A stretch of DNA of 7,854 nt from an uncultured Clostridia bacterium (lineage in GTDB: Bacteria; Bacillota; Clostridia; Lachnospirales; CAMVHY01): assembly GCA_946415665.1 (NCBI GenBank), contig CAMKTI010000081.1, positions 1 to 7,854 of the forward strand, read 5' to 3'. The position numbers were made by a program, and so were the translations under genes. Shown in pieces: positions 1-5,797 of the stretch. Below the pieces are notes generated by a model that did no database searches, was not told where the DNA came from, and saw only the letters and a program-made list of their open reading frames with translations. Every line of letters begins with the position of its first letter. Within the stretch, counting starts at the first letter, position 1.

Positions 1-231
1 CTTTAGCTTTAGCTAAAAATCACGGCTTTAAGACAGTTGTTTCACCTAAAAAAAAATCATAAGTTGCCTTGAAGTTATGATAAACACCTTTATAAACAAC
101 GCAATAACATCGAGCGATATTTCCTGAGGTTGAAACGTTTTAGAAAAGTTTTTATTCGCCACGGTAAACTTGGTTCTATTTTTATTTCTACCGTTTCTAT
201 CGTTTTTATTTTTGATTTGTTTTTTATGTGA
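1..231 (+). pseudogene. IS5-family transposase, C-terminal remnant (copy A)
   Basis: Only the 3' end of a transposase gene is present; its start lies outside the window or is lost. From base 3 the frame reads LALAKNHGFKTVV and PKKK. At an A9 run (48-56) the homology moves to the next frame and continues from 73 as SYDKHLYKQRNNIERYF, then LKRFRKVF and FIFDLFFM, ending at TGA 229-231. The order (basic PKK stretch, YDK-x-LYKxRNxIER with the catalytic Glu of the DDE triad, FRK, hydrophobic tail) is that of the C-terminus of IS5-family (IS427-like) transposases. In-frame stops (TAA 60-62; TGA 70-72, where Trp is expected) show that it is dead as written. The terminal inverted repeat at 222-242 overlaps the stop. 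The minus-strand reading frame over the same bases is a shadow. Confidence 0.8.
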
Positions 232-242
232 ACGCCACCTAA
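222..242 (+). repeat. right terminal inverted repeat of IS copy A
   Basis: The reverse complement reads TTAGGTGGCGTTCACATAAA. It matches the right end of copy B (TTAGTTGGCGTTTACACAAA, 4196-4216) and, with more mismatches, the left ends of copies C and D (TTAGATGCTGTCTACACAAA and TTAGATACTGTCTACACAAA). The alignment needs no gaps, which supports all four being ends of related elements. The outermost four bases (TTAG) may be part of the repeat or a preferred target site. Confidence 0.65.
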
Positions 243-299
243 TTATTTCTTTTAGATAGAGATAAAATTTTTGTTTCAAAATTTGTTTTTTTAATACCA

Positions 300-330
300 T
301 TTACACCAAATTTTTTGTTATGATTAAAAT
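300..330 (+). promoter_or_regulatory. weak candidate promoter for the symporter-tdk-rpmB operon
   Basis: TTTACA at 300-305 could be a -35 box, with ATTAAA (323-328) 17 bp downstream as a poor -10. An alternative -10 is TATGAT at 319-324, but it lies too close to that -35. The 115-bp gap upstream of the symporter gene is otherwise only AT-rich and shows no hairpin or riboswitch-like structure. Confidence 0.25.
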
Positions 331-356
331 TATTTTTTTTGGGAGGTGAGGGAAAC

Positions 357-1565
357 ATGAAAAAACGAAAGTTCGGTTTAATGTTTAGATTAATAATTGC
401 TGTTGCACTTGGAATATTGATTGGAAAATTTATGCCGTTGTGGATTTGTCGGACTGTTGTAACTTTTTCAGGCTTTTTTAGCTCGTTTTTAAAATTTGTG
501 ATTCCGTTGATGATTTTGTCATACGTAACAATTGGCATCGCAGATTTATCTGCCGGCGCAGGAAAATTATTATTTTTAACTGTTGTATTGGTTTATGGCT
601 CGACTTTAATTTGTGGGAGCATGTCTTTTTTGGTCGCATATAATTTATTTCCCAGTTTTCTTTCAAGTGAGCTCGTCGAAAAAATTCGTCAGACAGAAAA
701 TTTAGCGGTAACAGCTTTTTTTCATCAAACAATTCCGCCAATAATGGACACGATTTCGAGTGTAACTTTAGCTTTTATTTTAGGATTATGTCTTTCAACG
801 ATGAAAGGAAAAGAAATTGGCATGAGTTTATATAATTCCGTAAAAGATTTGTCGGTTATAATAAATAAAATTTTAAAAGTTGTAATCGTGCCGTTATTGC
901 CATTATATATTTGTGGAACTTTTGTTGAAATGACATATTCGGGAAAAACATTTGCAATTCTATCTGTTTTGTATAAAATATTTTTGGTTGTGCTTATCAT
1001 GCAGTTTATTTATTTATTTATTCAGTTTTTAATTGCGGGTTTTGTGAGCAAAAAAAATCCATTTAGCTTAATGAAAAATCAAATTCCGGGATATTTAACC
1101 GCATTAAGTACACAATCATCTGCAGCAACCATTCCAATAAATTTAGAGTGCACAAAAAAAAATGGCGTATGCGAAGAAATCAGAAATTTTATTGTTCCGT
1201 TATGTGCAAATATACACATATGCGGATCAATGATAAGTATTACAGCTTGTGCAACAGCAGTTTGTTTAATGTATAAAATTCCAATTGATTTAAAAAGTGT
1301 TATGCCATTTATAATGGTTTTAGGAGTTGCAATGATAGCTGCGCCAGGAGCTCCGGGCGGTGGAATTATGACTGCTTTGCCGTTTTTACACATGATTTTT
1401 GGAGAAAAACTTGGCGATCCAAACGGACCGTTATGTGCGATTATGATTGCGCTTTATATTACACAAGATTCTTTTGGAACAGCTTGTAATGTTTCGGGAG
1501 ATAATGCGATTGGAGTGGTTATCGATACTTTTTATAAAAAATTAATAAAGAAAGAGAGGAGTTAA
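357..1565 (+). CDS. dicarboxylate/amino acid:cation symporter (DAACS/SLC1 family), likely neutral amino acid carrier
   Basis: This is a 402-aa integral membrane protein that should import an amino acid or dicarboxylate using a cation gradient. The start is ATG 357, behind the strong site GGGAGGTGAGG (341-351). An in-frame TTG at 339 would place the Shine-Dalgarno inside the gene and is rejected. Hydrophobic segments run throughout. Family landmarks are HP1 STQSSAATIP (251-260), a TM7 segment (281-291), HP2 APGAPGGGI (329-337) and TM8 with D371, T375, N378 and D382. Two landmarks deviate. The TM7 NMDGT sodium motif aligns with HICGS, and the Arg that precedes the conserved TM8 Thr in acidic-amino-acid carriers (R397 of GltPh) is Gly374. 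These changes argue against glutamate/aspartate and for a neutral substrate such as serine or threonine, as in SstT-type carriers; the substrate is inference. The stop overlaps the tdk ribosome-binding region. Confidence 0.9.
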   Translation: MKKRKFGLMFRLIIAVALGILIGKFMPLWICRTVVTFSGFFSSFLKFVIPLMILSYVTIGIADLSAGAGKLLFLTVVLVYGSTLICGSMSFLVAYNLFPSFLSSELVEKIRQTENLAVTAFFHQTIPPIMDTISSVTLAFILGLCLSTMKGKEIGMSLYNSVKDLSVIINKILKVVIVPLLPLYICGTFVEMTYSGKTFAILSVLYKIFLVVLIMQFIYLFIQFLIAGFVSKKNPFSLMKNQIPGYLTALSTQSSAATIPINLECTKKNGVCEEIRNFIVPLCANIHICGSMISITACATAVCLMYKIPIDLKSVMPFIMVLGVAMIAAPGAPGGGIMTALPFLHMIFGEKLGDPNGPLCAIMIALYITQDSFGTACNVSGDNAIGVVIDTFYKKLIKKERS

Positions 1566-1570
1566 TTTAA

Positions 1571-2182
1571 GTGGCAAAGTTAATTTTTAAATATGGCGTT
1601 ATGAACAGCGGGAAAACGACAACGCTTTTGATGATTACAAGAAATTATGAGGATAATAAAAAAACGGTTTTAATCGGAAAGCCTATGATAGATACAAAAT
1701 GTGGCGACAGTTTGCAATCGAGATTAAATAATAATACGTTTATAAGAAAATGTGATTTTATTATTGATAATGATTTTGATTTTAATAAGCTAGTTACTGG
1801 TAAAAAAATTGATGTGATTATGATTGACGAGGCACATTTTTTAAATAAATCGCAGGTTAAAAAAATTGCTAATTTGGTACATGAAAAAAATATTCCGGTG
1901 ATTTGTTTTGGTTTGAAAGTAGATTTTCGTGGCGAACCATTTGAAGGTAGCAGTTATTTGTTTGCCTTGGCAAATCGTGTTGAAGAAATTGGAGTTAAAG
2001 CTATTTGTTCTTGCGGAAGTATTGCGAACATGAATTTATTGAGCGTGAATAAAAAAAATATTTTTGATGGCGAACAAGTCGTGATTGATAATGACAGTAA
2101 AGTTGAATATACACCCGTTTGTTTAAATTGCTATTTAAATAAAAAATCAGAGGCTCAGCTTGAAAATAAAAAAAACGATTGA
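1571..2182 (+). CDS. tdk: thymidine kinase
   Basis: A 203-aa cytosolic salvage enzyme that phosphorylates thymidine to dTMP with ATP. The sequence shows a P-loop (GVMNSGKT, 9-16), a Walker B/lasso-entry DEAHF (86-90) whose Glu87 is the presumed catalytic base, the nucleoside-binding stretch GLKVDFRGEPFEGS (114-127), and a structural zinc site with C146, C148, C184 and C187. The DFRGE-F-GSxYL wording and the MNSGK P-loop resemble the E. coli-type Tdk more than the MFSGKSEEL type of many Bacilli. The start is GTG 1571. Its Shine-Dalgarno AGGAG (1557-1561) lies inside the last codons of the symporter gene, whose stop is only five bases upstream, so the two are probably translationally coupled. 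The length is normal for the family and all key residues are present. It is followed 41 bp later by rpmB. Confidence 0.95.
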   Translation: MAKLIFKYGVMNSGKTTTLLMITRNYEDNKKTVLIGKPMIDTKCGDSLQSRLNNNTFIRKCDFIIDNDFDFNKLVTGKKIDVIMIDEAHFLNKSQVKKIANLVHEKNIPVICFGLKVDFRGEPFEGSSYLFALANRVEEIGVKAICSCGSIANMNLLSVNKKNIFDGEQVVIDNDSKVEYTPVCLNCYLNKKSEAQLENKKND

Positions 2183-2223
2183 TAAAATAATTTTTGGGGA
2201 GTAAATTTTTTGGAGGTGTTTTT

Positions 2224-2427
2224 ATGGCTAAATGTGAAATCTGTGGCAAAAATAATTTAAAAGGTCATGCGATAAGTATAACCAGAAGTCAAGTTTCTCG
2301 TCGTGCAAAAAAAACTTGGCATGCGAATATAAAAAAAGTCAGAGTGATTACTTGCAATGGAAGCATAAAAAAAATTTCTGTTTGTACGAAATGCATACGC
2401 GATAAAAAAATAAAACGTGCGGTATGA
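2224..2427 (+). CDS. rpmB: 50S ribosomal protein L28
   Basis: A 67-aa basic ribosomal protein of the large subunit. It begins MAKCEICGK and shows the typical GHAISITRSQVSRRAKK and TWHANIKKVR stretches. Two CxxC pairs (C4/C7 and C54/C57) make it the zinc-binding C+ form of L28. The start is ATG 2224, behind the strong site GGAGGTG (2212-2218); an in-frame upstream start at 2194 would run through that site and is rejected. It is the last gene before a perfect terminator, so it probably shares a transcript with tdk and the symporter. A tdk-rpmB pairing is not an arrangement I know as standard (tdk next to rpmE is more familiar in Firmicutes). Confidence 0.95.
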   Translation: MAKCEICGKNNLKGHAISITRSQVSRRAKKTWHANIKKVRVITCNGSIKKISVCTKCIRDKKIKRAV

Positions 2428-2455
2428 AATAAATTCGTTTTACGTAAATAAATAT

Positions 2456-2486
2456 AAAGCAGACAAATTACTTGTCTGCTTTTTCT
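2456..2486 (+). terminator. Rho-independent terminator after rpmB
   Basis: A perfect 11-bp stem, AAAGCAGACAA (2456-2466) with TTGTCTGCTTT (2472-2482), has a five-base loop ATTAC and a T-run at 2480-2484. It closes the symporter-tdk-rpmB operon. Its core is nearly identical to that of the terminator at 3934-3968. Confidence 0.9.
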
Positions 2487-2575
2487 ATAGCCGTTTAAAC
2501 TATTTATAAAAAATTATATAGAATCAAAAAATAATCTTGGTGAAAAATTTATTTTTGTGAGATAAATATTTTTGC

Positions 2576-2605
2576 TTGACAGAAAATATAATGTAATGTT
2601 ATAAT
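2576..2605 (+). promoter_or_regulatory. promoter of the 409-aa protein gene
   Basis: TTGACA (2576-2581) and TATAAT (2600-2605) are both exact consensus boxes, 18 bp apart. Transcription would start near 2612, giving a leader of about 54 bases. A second TATAAT (2606-2611) directly abuts the first. The 10-mer TATAATGTAA occurs twice, at 2587-2596 and 2606-2615, 19 bp apart. This places strong, independent expression of the gene after the rpmB terminator. Confidence 0.8.
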
Positions 2606-2611
2606 TATAAT

Positions 2612-2625
2612 GTAACTTAGGTTAC
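2612..2625 (+). promoter_or_regulatory. palindrome at the predicted transcription start (possible operator)
   Basis: GTAAC-TTAG-GTTAC is a perfect inverted repeat with 5-bp arms, lying immediately after the -10 region where +1 is expected. A dimeric repressor bound here would block the promoter. The arms are short, so chance is possible in such AT-rich sequence. It is too small to be a terminator and has no T-run directly after it. Confidence 0.4.
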
Positions 2626-2665
2626 GTTTTAATATTTTTTTTTAGTTTTGGAAGAGTGATTTATT

Positions 2666-3895
2666 ATGCAAGAGATTACAGTACGTAGATACGAATCTTT
2701 TAGTGAGATAAGCAAAGACGATTTTAAAATGGAGGATGAGAAGATTAATTCAAATAACGTGATGAGTGTTTTTCAAGATATATTTTGTAATAATCCGTTT
2801 CAATCTCATTTGAAAGCTCCCATTTGGGTAAATTTGAGAGATTTATACGCTGCGATTTATGAGTTTCAAAAGGGAGAGAAACGTAAAGAAAGTTGGTGGG
2901 ATCTAGATAAAAAAGCCGCTCATTATGAGCAAGTGTTCAAATATGTAAAAAGATTGATGCCATATCTTTTAGTTGCAGAAAATCCAAATAAATTTTTAAA
3001 ATTAGCTCTTGAAACTCGTAAAGCTTGTCTTGAAGGTAAAAAACTGAGTATGTTTAAGCCTGGTGTTTTAGAGGACGTTATAATTGGTAGTGGTAGTGAT
3101 GTAACAAATCCGTTAGATAGATTTTATATAGGATTGGATCAAGTAGCTCAGTTTTTGAATTTTTGCGTTATGATTAGACAGATACCAACAAAAGAAGGTC
3201 AAGAGATTAAGAATATAGATCAAATCGAAAAATTAAGTTTTGACAGGAATGTGCTAAAAGAATTTGTGGATCAGTACAATCAGGAATATAATTTAGTACA
3301 AGAGCTTATTGGCAAGCAAGATATGGAAAAATATCGAACACAATTGAAAGATTTGCGCGTAAAGTATAATAATTATCGTCGAGCAATGATTAATGGAAAT
3401 AGCCCATATGATTTATGTCAACCATTCAGTCAATGGATATCTCGGAAAGATGATTTTGTTGAACGTTTCGTTCGTGCGTGGGATAACGGTCCCTGGATTG
3501 GTGTGTATAATGATGGTCCAAACGAAGGCAAGGTAATTGATGATAAAGATAAAAATATTGACAAAAAAAAAGTCAAGAAAGGTTATCACAATGGTGGTGG
3601 AATAACAGATAACGATGAGTTAACCAAATTATTAAAGCTTGATGCTATTCTTCAAGCCGGAAAGGCAATCAATAAATTTATTGATACTAAAGCTGTAGAT
3701 GAATCAACATTAAATTGGTTTCAAAATCTATGGAATGATCTGGTGCGAGGAACTTGGATTGCTAATAAATTAGGGTGGTTTTTTAGAGAAAAAAAAGGAG
3801 AAGTAGAATTACGAGATAATCAATTTATACCGACATTAGAAGAATTAGATGAATGTGAAAATCAAAAAACAAAACACGGTCTTAATAAAGAATAA
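2666..3895 (+). CDS. protein of unknown function, 409 aa
   Basis: I do not recognise this protein. The start is ATG 2666, nine bases after GGAAGAG (2650-2656). It has no signal peptide, no membrane segment and no nucleotide-binding or zinc motif I can name, so it is probably cytosolic. It is highly charged and Trp-rich. Visible parts: a polar N-terminus (1-32); SVFQDIFCNNPF (34-45), which recurs in the decayed fragment at 4077-4199; an aromatic stretch with ESWWDL (75-80); a Gly/Ser turn IIGSGSDVTNPLDRFY (139-154); a Lys/Glu/Gln-rich, probably helical or coiled region (175-240); WDNGPWIGVYNDGPNEGK (272-289) followed by a Lys/Asp-rich linker; and a second aromatic patch NWFQNLWNDLV with RGTWIANKLGWFF (350-373). 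The gene stands alone between its own promoter and terminator. It could be a lineage-specific family, a mobile-element passenger or a host-interaction protein; nothing here decides between these. Confidence 0.85.
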   Translation: MQEITVRRYESFSEISKDDFKMEDEKINSNNVMSVFQDIFCNNPFQSHLKAPIWVNLRDLYAAIYEFQKGEKRKESWWDLDKKAAHYEQVFKYVKRLMPYLLVAENPNKFLKLALETRKACLEGKKLSMFKPGVLEDVIIGSGSDVTNPLDRFYIGLDQVAQFLNFCVMIRQIPTKEGQEIKNIDQIEKLSFDRNVLKEFVDQYNQEYNLVQELIGKQDMEKYRTQLKDLRVKYNNYRRAMINGNSPYDLCQPFSQWISRKDDFVERFVRAWDNGPWIGVYNDGPNEGKVIDDKDKNIDKKKVKKGYHNGGGITDNDELTKLLKLDAILQAGKAINKFIDTKAVDESTLNWFQNLWNDLVRGTWIANKLGWFFREKKGEVELRDNQFIPTLEELDECENQKTKHGLNKE

Positions 3896-3933
3896 ACAAA
3901 ATAAATTTCGATCGTGAAAATTTTATTTTAAAT

Positions 3934-3968
3934 AAAGAATCAGACAAGTTACTTATCTGATTCTTTTT
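3934..3968 (+). terminator. Rho-independent terminator after the 409-aa gene
   Basis: A 15-bp stem with one C-A mismatch pairs AAAGAATCAGACAAG (3934-3948) with CTTATCTGATTCTTT (3952-3966) around the loop TTA, followed by a T-run (3964-3968). It has an A-rich 5' flank and so could also work on the minus strand. Confidence 0.85.
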
Positions 3969-3996
3969 ATGTGCAAAAAAAATTATAAAATCGAAA

Positions 3997-4050
3997 TTAA
4001 TAATCTCGAAATAGATTCTTTAATTTTGATAAAACACGATCGATTTTCAT
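3997..4050 (-). CDS. possible 17-codon small ORF
   Basis: On the minus strand ATG at 4050 follows the good Shine-Dalgarno sequence AAAGGAG (4055-4061) at normal spacing and encodes MKIDRVLSKLKNLFRDY, ending at TAA 3997-3999. The peptide is basic and amphipathic. It points towards the 409-aa gene, whose terminator hairpin would also close this transcript. I see no clear promoter for it. It may be a real small peptide, the leftover start of a lost gene, or chance. Confidence 0.25.
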   Translation of the reverse strand: MKIDRVLSKLKNLFRDY

Positions 4051-4076
4051 AATTCTCCTTTAAATTTCTCTCGTAG

Positions 4077-4199
4077 CTGTTTAAATCGTTAGGAAATGGT
4101 TTGTCGGAAAGTTTGGCACAAACAAATATTTTTTGGGATATATTTTGTGATCATCCGTTTAGGCAAGGCAAAAAAGTTTGCAAGCGCCAATTGATTTAG
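4077..4199 (+). pseudogene. decayed fragment related to the 409-aa protein gene
   Basis: The frame opens after TAG 4074-4076 and encodes 40 residues that include TNIFWDIFCDHPF, against SVFQDIFCNNPF at residues 34-45 of the intact protein. Over 32 bases (4129-4160) the DNA differs from the matching stretch of the intact gene at five positions by eye. It has no start codon or ribosome site, and the homology stops after PF. The reading ends at TAG 4197-4199, which is made by the end of the IS5-family remnant (copy B). It looks like a second family member that was deleted at its 5' end and broken by an IS. Confidence 0.55.
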
Positions 4200-4205
4200 T
4201 TGGCG
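4185..4205. repeat. inverted repeat across the gene-fragment/IS junction
   Basis: CGCCAA (4185-4190) and TTGGCG (4200-4205) are perfect complements, nine bases apart. The right arm belongs to the terminal repeat of copy B; the left arm lies outside it. Confidence 0.5.
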
Positions 4206-4216
4206 TTTACACAAAA
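4196..4216 (-). repeat. right terminal inverted repeat of IS copy B
   Basis: TTAGTTGGCGTTTACACAAA starts at 4196 on the + strand and is the outer end of a minus-strand element. It matches the reverse complement of the copy A end at 222-242 and, less closely, the left ends at 7041 and 7783. Confidence 0.65.
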
Positions 4217-4489
4217 AGCAAATCAAAAATAAAAGTAAGGGAGATAGTATAAATAAAAATAGAATCAAGTTTATCAGAACAAGTAAAAACTTTTCTAAAA
4301 CGTTTTAATCTCAAAAAATATCGCTCGATATTGTTGCGCTGTTTATAAAGCTGTTTATAAAGATGTTTATCATAGCTCCAAGGTAACTCACGATTTTTTT
4401 TTAGCTGGAGCGACTGTATTGAACCTGTGATTTTTAGCTAAAGTCAAAATTTTATCATCTTCGTAAGCTCTATCCATCAGGCGATAATT
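4207..4489 (-). pseudogene. IS5-family transposase, C-terminal remnant (copy B)
   Basis: Read on the minus strand, 4483-4451 gives RLMDRAYEDDK, the region of the second catalytic Asp (DRAY/DxDK) of IS5-family transposases, followed by LTLAKNHRFNTVAPAKKK. At the A9 run (T9 on the + strand, 4394-4402) the homology changes frame and continues NRELPWSYDKHLY, KQRNNIERYF with the catalytic Glu, then KVFTCSDKLDS and FIFDLLFV, ending at TAA 4209-4207. A 12-base tandem duplication (4340-4363) repeats LYKQ, and there is at least one more frame change plus an internal stop, so the gene is dead. The 5' two thirds of the element are missing. Homology ends near 4490, about 60 bp before the minD -35 box. 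It is the inverted homologue of copy A. Confidence 0.8.
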
Positions 4490-4547
4490 ATTATTTTTTG
4501 AATATATGGTTAAAATATAAATTTACATTTACGTTTTTTGTATTTTC

Positions 4548-4576
4548 TTGACATATTTTTTTTATGATTTTATGCT
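4548..4576 (+). promoter_or_regulatory. promoter of the minD-minE-hydF operon
   Basis: TTGACA (4548-4553) is an exact -35 box, and TATGCT (4571-4576) sits 17 bp downstream as the -10. The predicted start near 4583 leaves a leader of about 50 AT-rich bases with no evident hairpin. It sits just downstream of IS remnant B, which does not interrupt it. Confidence 0.7.
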
Positions 4577-4633
4577 CAATTTTATATTAGGTTTATGATA
4601 TATTAATTGATATTTTTTTTAGGGGGAAAATAA

Positions 4634-5434
4634 ATGGGCGAAGTTATCGTCATAACATCAGGGAAAGGTGGAGTTGGCAAAACAACTAACTCAGCAAATA
4701 TTGGGGCAGGTTTAGCGTTAGCTAATAAAAAAGTTGTGTTAGTTGATGCGGACATTGGATTAAGAAATCTTGATGTTGTTTTGGGTTTGGAAAATCGAAT
4801 TGTTTATGATTTGGTTGACGTTGTCGAGGGAAATTGCAGATATAAACAAGCTTTGATTAAAGATAAAAGGTTTGAAGGTTTGTATCTTTTGCCGGCAGCA
4901 CAAACGCGTGACAAAGACGCAGTGAGTCCGGAGCAAATGCAAAAATTGTGTAGTATCTTAAAAGAAGAATTTGATTATGTAATCATAGATTGTCCGGCAG
5001 GAATCGAACAAGGATTCAAAAATGCGATTGCTGGTGCCGATAGAGCAATTGTCGTAACAACGCCGGAAATTTCAGCTGTTCGTGATGCTGATAGAATTAT
5101 TGGTTTATTAGAAGCCAATGAATTAAATAATCCGATGTTAATTTTAAATAGATTAAGATTGGACATGGTTAAGCGCGGAGACATGATGACAATCGAGGAT
5201 GTGAAAGATATTTTATCGATAGATGTTTTAGGAGTTGTACCGGATGACGAAGTTATTGTTGTATCTACGAATAAGGGCGAGCCTGCGGTTACAAATTTAA
5301 ATTCGCGTGCTGGACAAGCTTTTAATAATATTGTGAACCGAATTTTGGGACAAAAAATCGAAATTATGGATTTTAATCGCAAAGATAGTTTTTTTACAGC
5401 AATAAAAAATTTTTTTAAACTAAAAAAAGCATAG
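4634..5434 (+). CDS. minD: septum site-determining protein MinD
   Basis: A 266-aa membrane-associated ATPase of the ParA/MinD family. ATP-bound dimers sit on the membrane, recruit MinC to block FtsZ, and are released by MinE. Visible features are the deviant Walker A GKGGVGKTT (10-18), the A' stretch VVLVDADIGLRNLD (34-47), Walker B YVIIDCPAGI (115-124) and VVTTPE (140-145). The C-terminal amphipathic membrane-targeting helix is DSFFTAIKNFFKLKK (251-265). The start is ATG 4634, behind AGGGGGA (4621-4627). It is full length with all catalytic residues. minE follows 13 bases later. minC is not upstream, where it sits in many Firmicutes. Confidence 0.97.
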   Translation: MGEVIVITSGKGGVGKTTNSANIGAGLALANKKVVLVDADIGLRNLDVVLGLENRIVYDLVDVVEGNCRYKQALIKDKRFEGLYLLPAAQTRDKDAVSPEQMQKLCSILKEEFDYVIIDCPAGIEQGFKNAIAGADRAIVVTTPEISAVRDADRIIGLLEANELNNPMLILNRLRLDMVKRGDMMTIEDVKDILSIDVLGVVPDDEVIVVSTNKGEPAVTNLNSRAGQAFNNIVNRILGQKIEIMDFNRKDSFFTAIKNFFKLKKA

Positions 5435-5447
5435 AAGGGAGAAAAAA

Positions 5448-5750
5448 ATGTTAAAAAGCGTGTTAAATAATTTGAGTAATTTATTTAAAAGCTCAGGAGA
5501 TTCAGGAAATATTGCAAAGAGTAGATTAAAATTAGTTTTGGTTCATGACCGTGCGGATTGTCAAGGAGATATAATGGAAGCACTAAAAAATGATATTATT
5601 CAGGTGATAAAAAAATATGTAGAATTGGATGGGGATTTGAATATCGAAATTTCGAATAAAATTGCGTCGGATAATAAAAATGATAGTGCGGTTTCTGTTT
5701 TGTGTGCGAATATTCCAATTAAAAAAATGCGTAAAGTTTCTGTTAATTGA
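5448..5750 (+). CDS. minE: cell division topological specificity factor MinE
   Basis: A 100-aa partner of MinD that stimulates its ATPase and drives the pole-to-pole oscillation, keeping division at midcell. The N-terminal amphipathic segment (1-14, NLSNLF) is the membrane-sensing part. KSRLKLVLVHDRA (24-36) is the MinD-contact strand/helix, and IIQVIKKYVELDGDLNIEI (50-68) is the dimerisation domain. The C-terminal IPIKKMRKV tail is basic. It is slightly longer than usual for the family. The start is ATG 5448, behind GAAGGGAG (5435-5442). The short spacing to minD and a 47-base gap to hydF suggest one transcript. Confidence 0.95.
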   Translation: MLKSVLNNLSNLFKSSGDSGNIAKSRLKLVLVHDRADCQGDIMEALKNDIIQVIKKYVELDGDLNIEISNKIASDNKNDSAVSVLCANIPIKKMRKVSVN

Positions 5751-5797
5751 GCAAATAGTTGACCTGAAAAAAATCTGGGGGGAAAAAAATAAGTTTG

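Noticed and set aside
46..300. 84-aa minus-strand frame that at first looked like a zinc-ribbon transposase N-terminus
   Set aside because: The + strand of the same bases gives a clear IS5-family transposase C-terminus (YDKHLYKQRNNIERYF) and a terminal repeat, and copy B agrees. The minus frame is a shadow.
1079..1393. 104-aa minus-strand open frame inside the symporter gene
   Set aside because: It is antisense to conserved HP1-HP2 coding sequence; openness there is a by-product of codon bias.
2427..2575. Possible riboswitch or small RNA between rpmB and the 409-aa gene
   Set aside because: Only the rpmB terminator and AT-rich sequence are visible; I found no further paired structure or conserved aptamer core.
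4340..4363. 12-base tandem repeat as the start of a satellite or CRISPR-like array
   Set aside because: It has only two units, lies inside the transposase remnant and explains the duplicated LYKQ; it is a local slippage duplication.
4975..5382. 135-aa minus-strand open frame inside minD
   Set aside because: It lies wholly antisense to a full-length, well conserved minD and has no ribosome site or recognisable motif.
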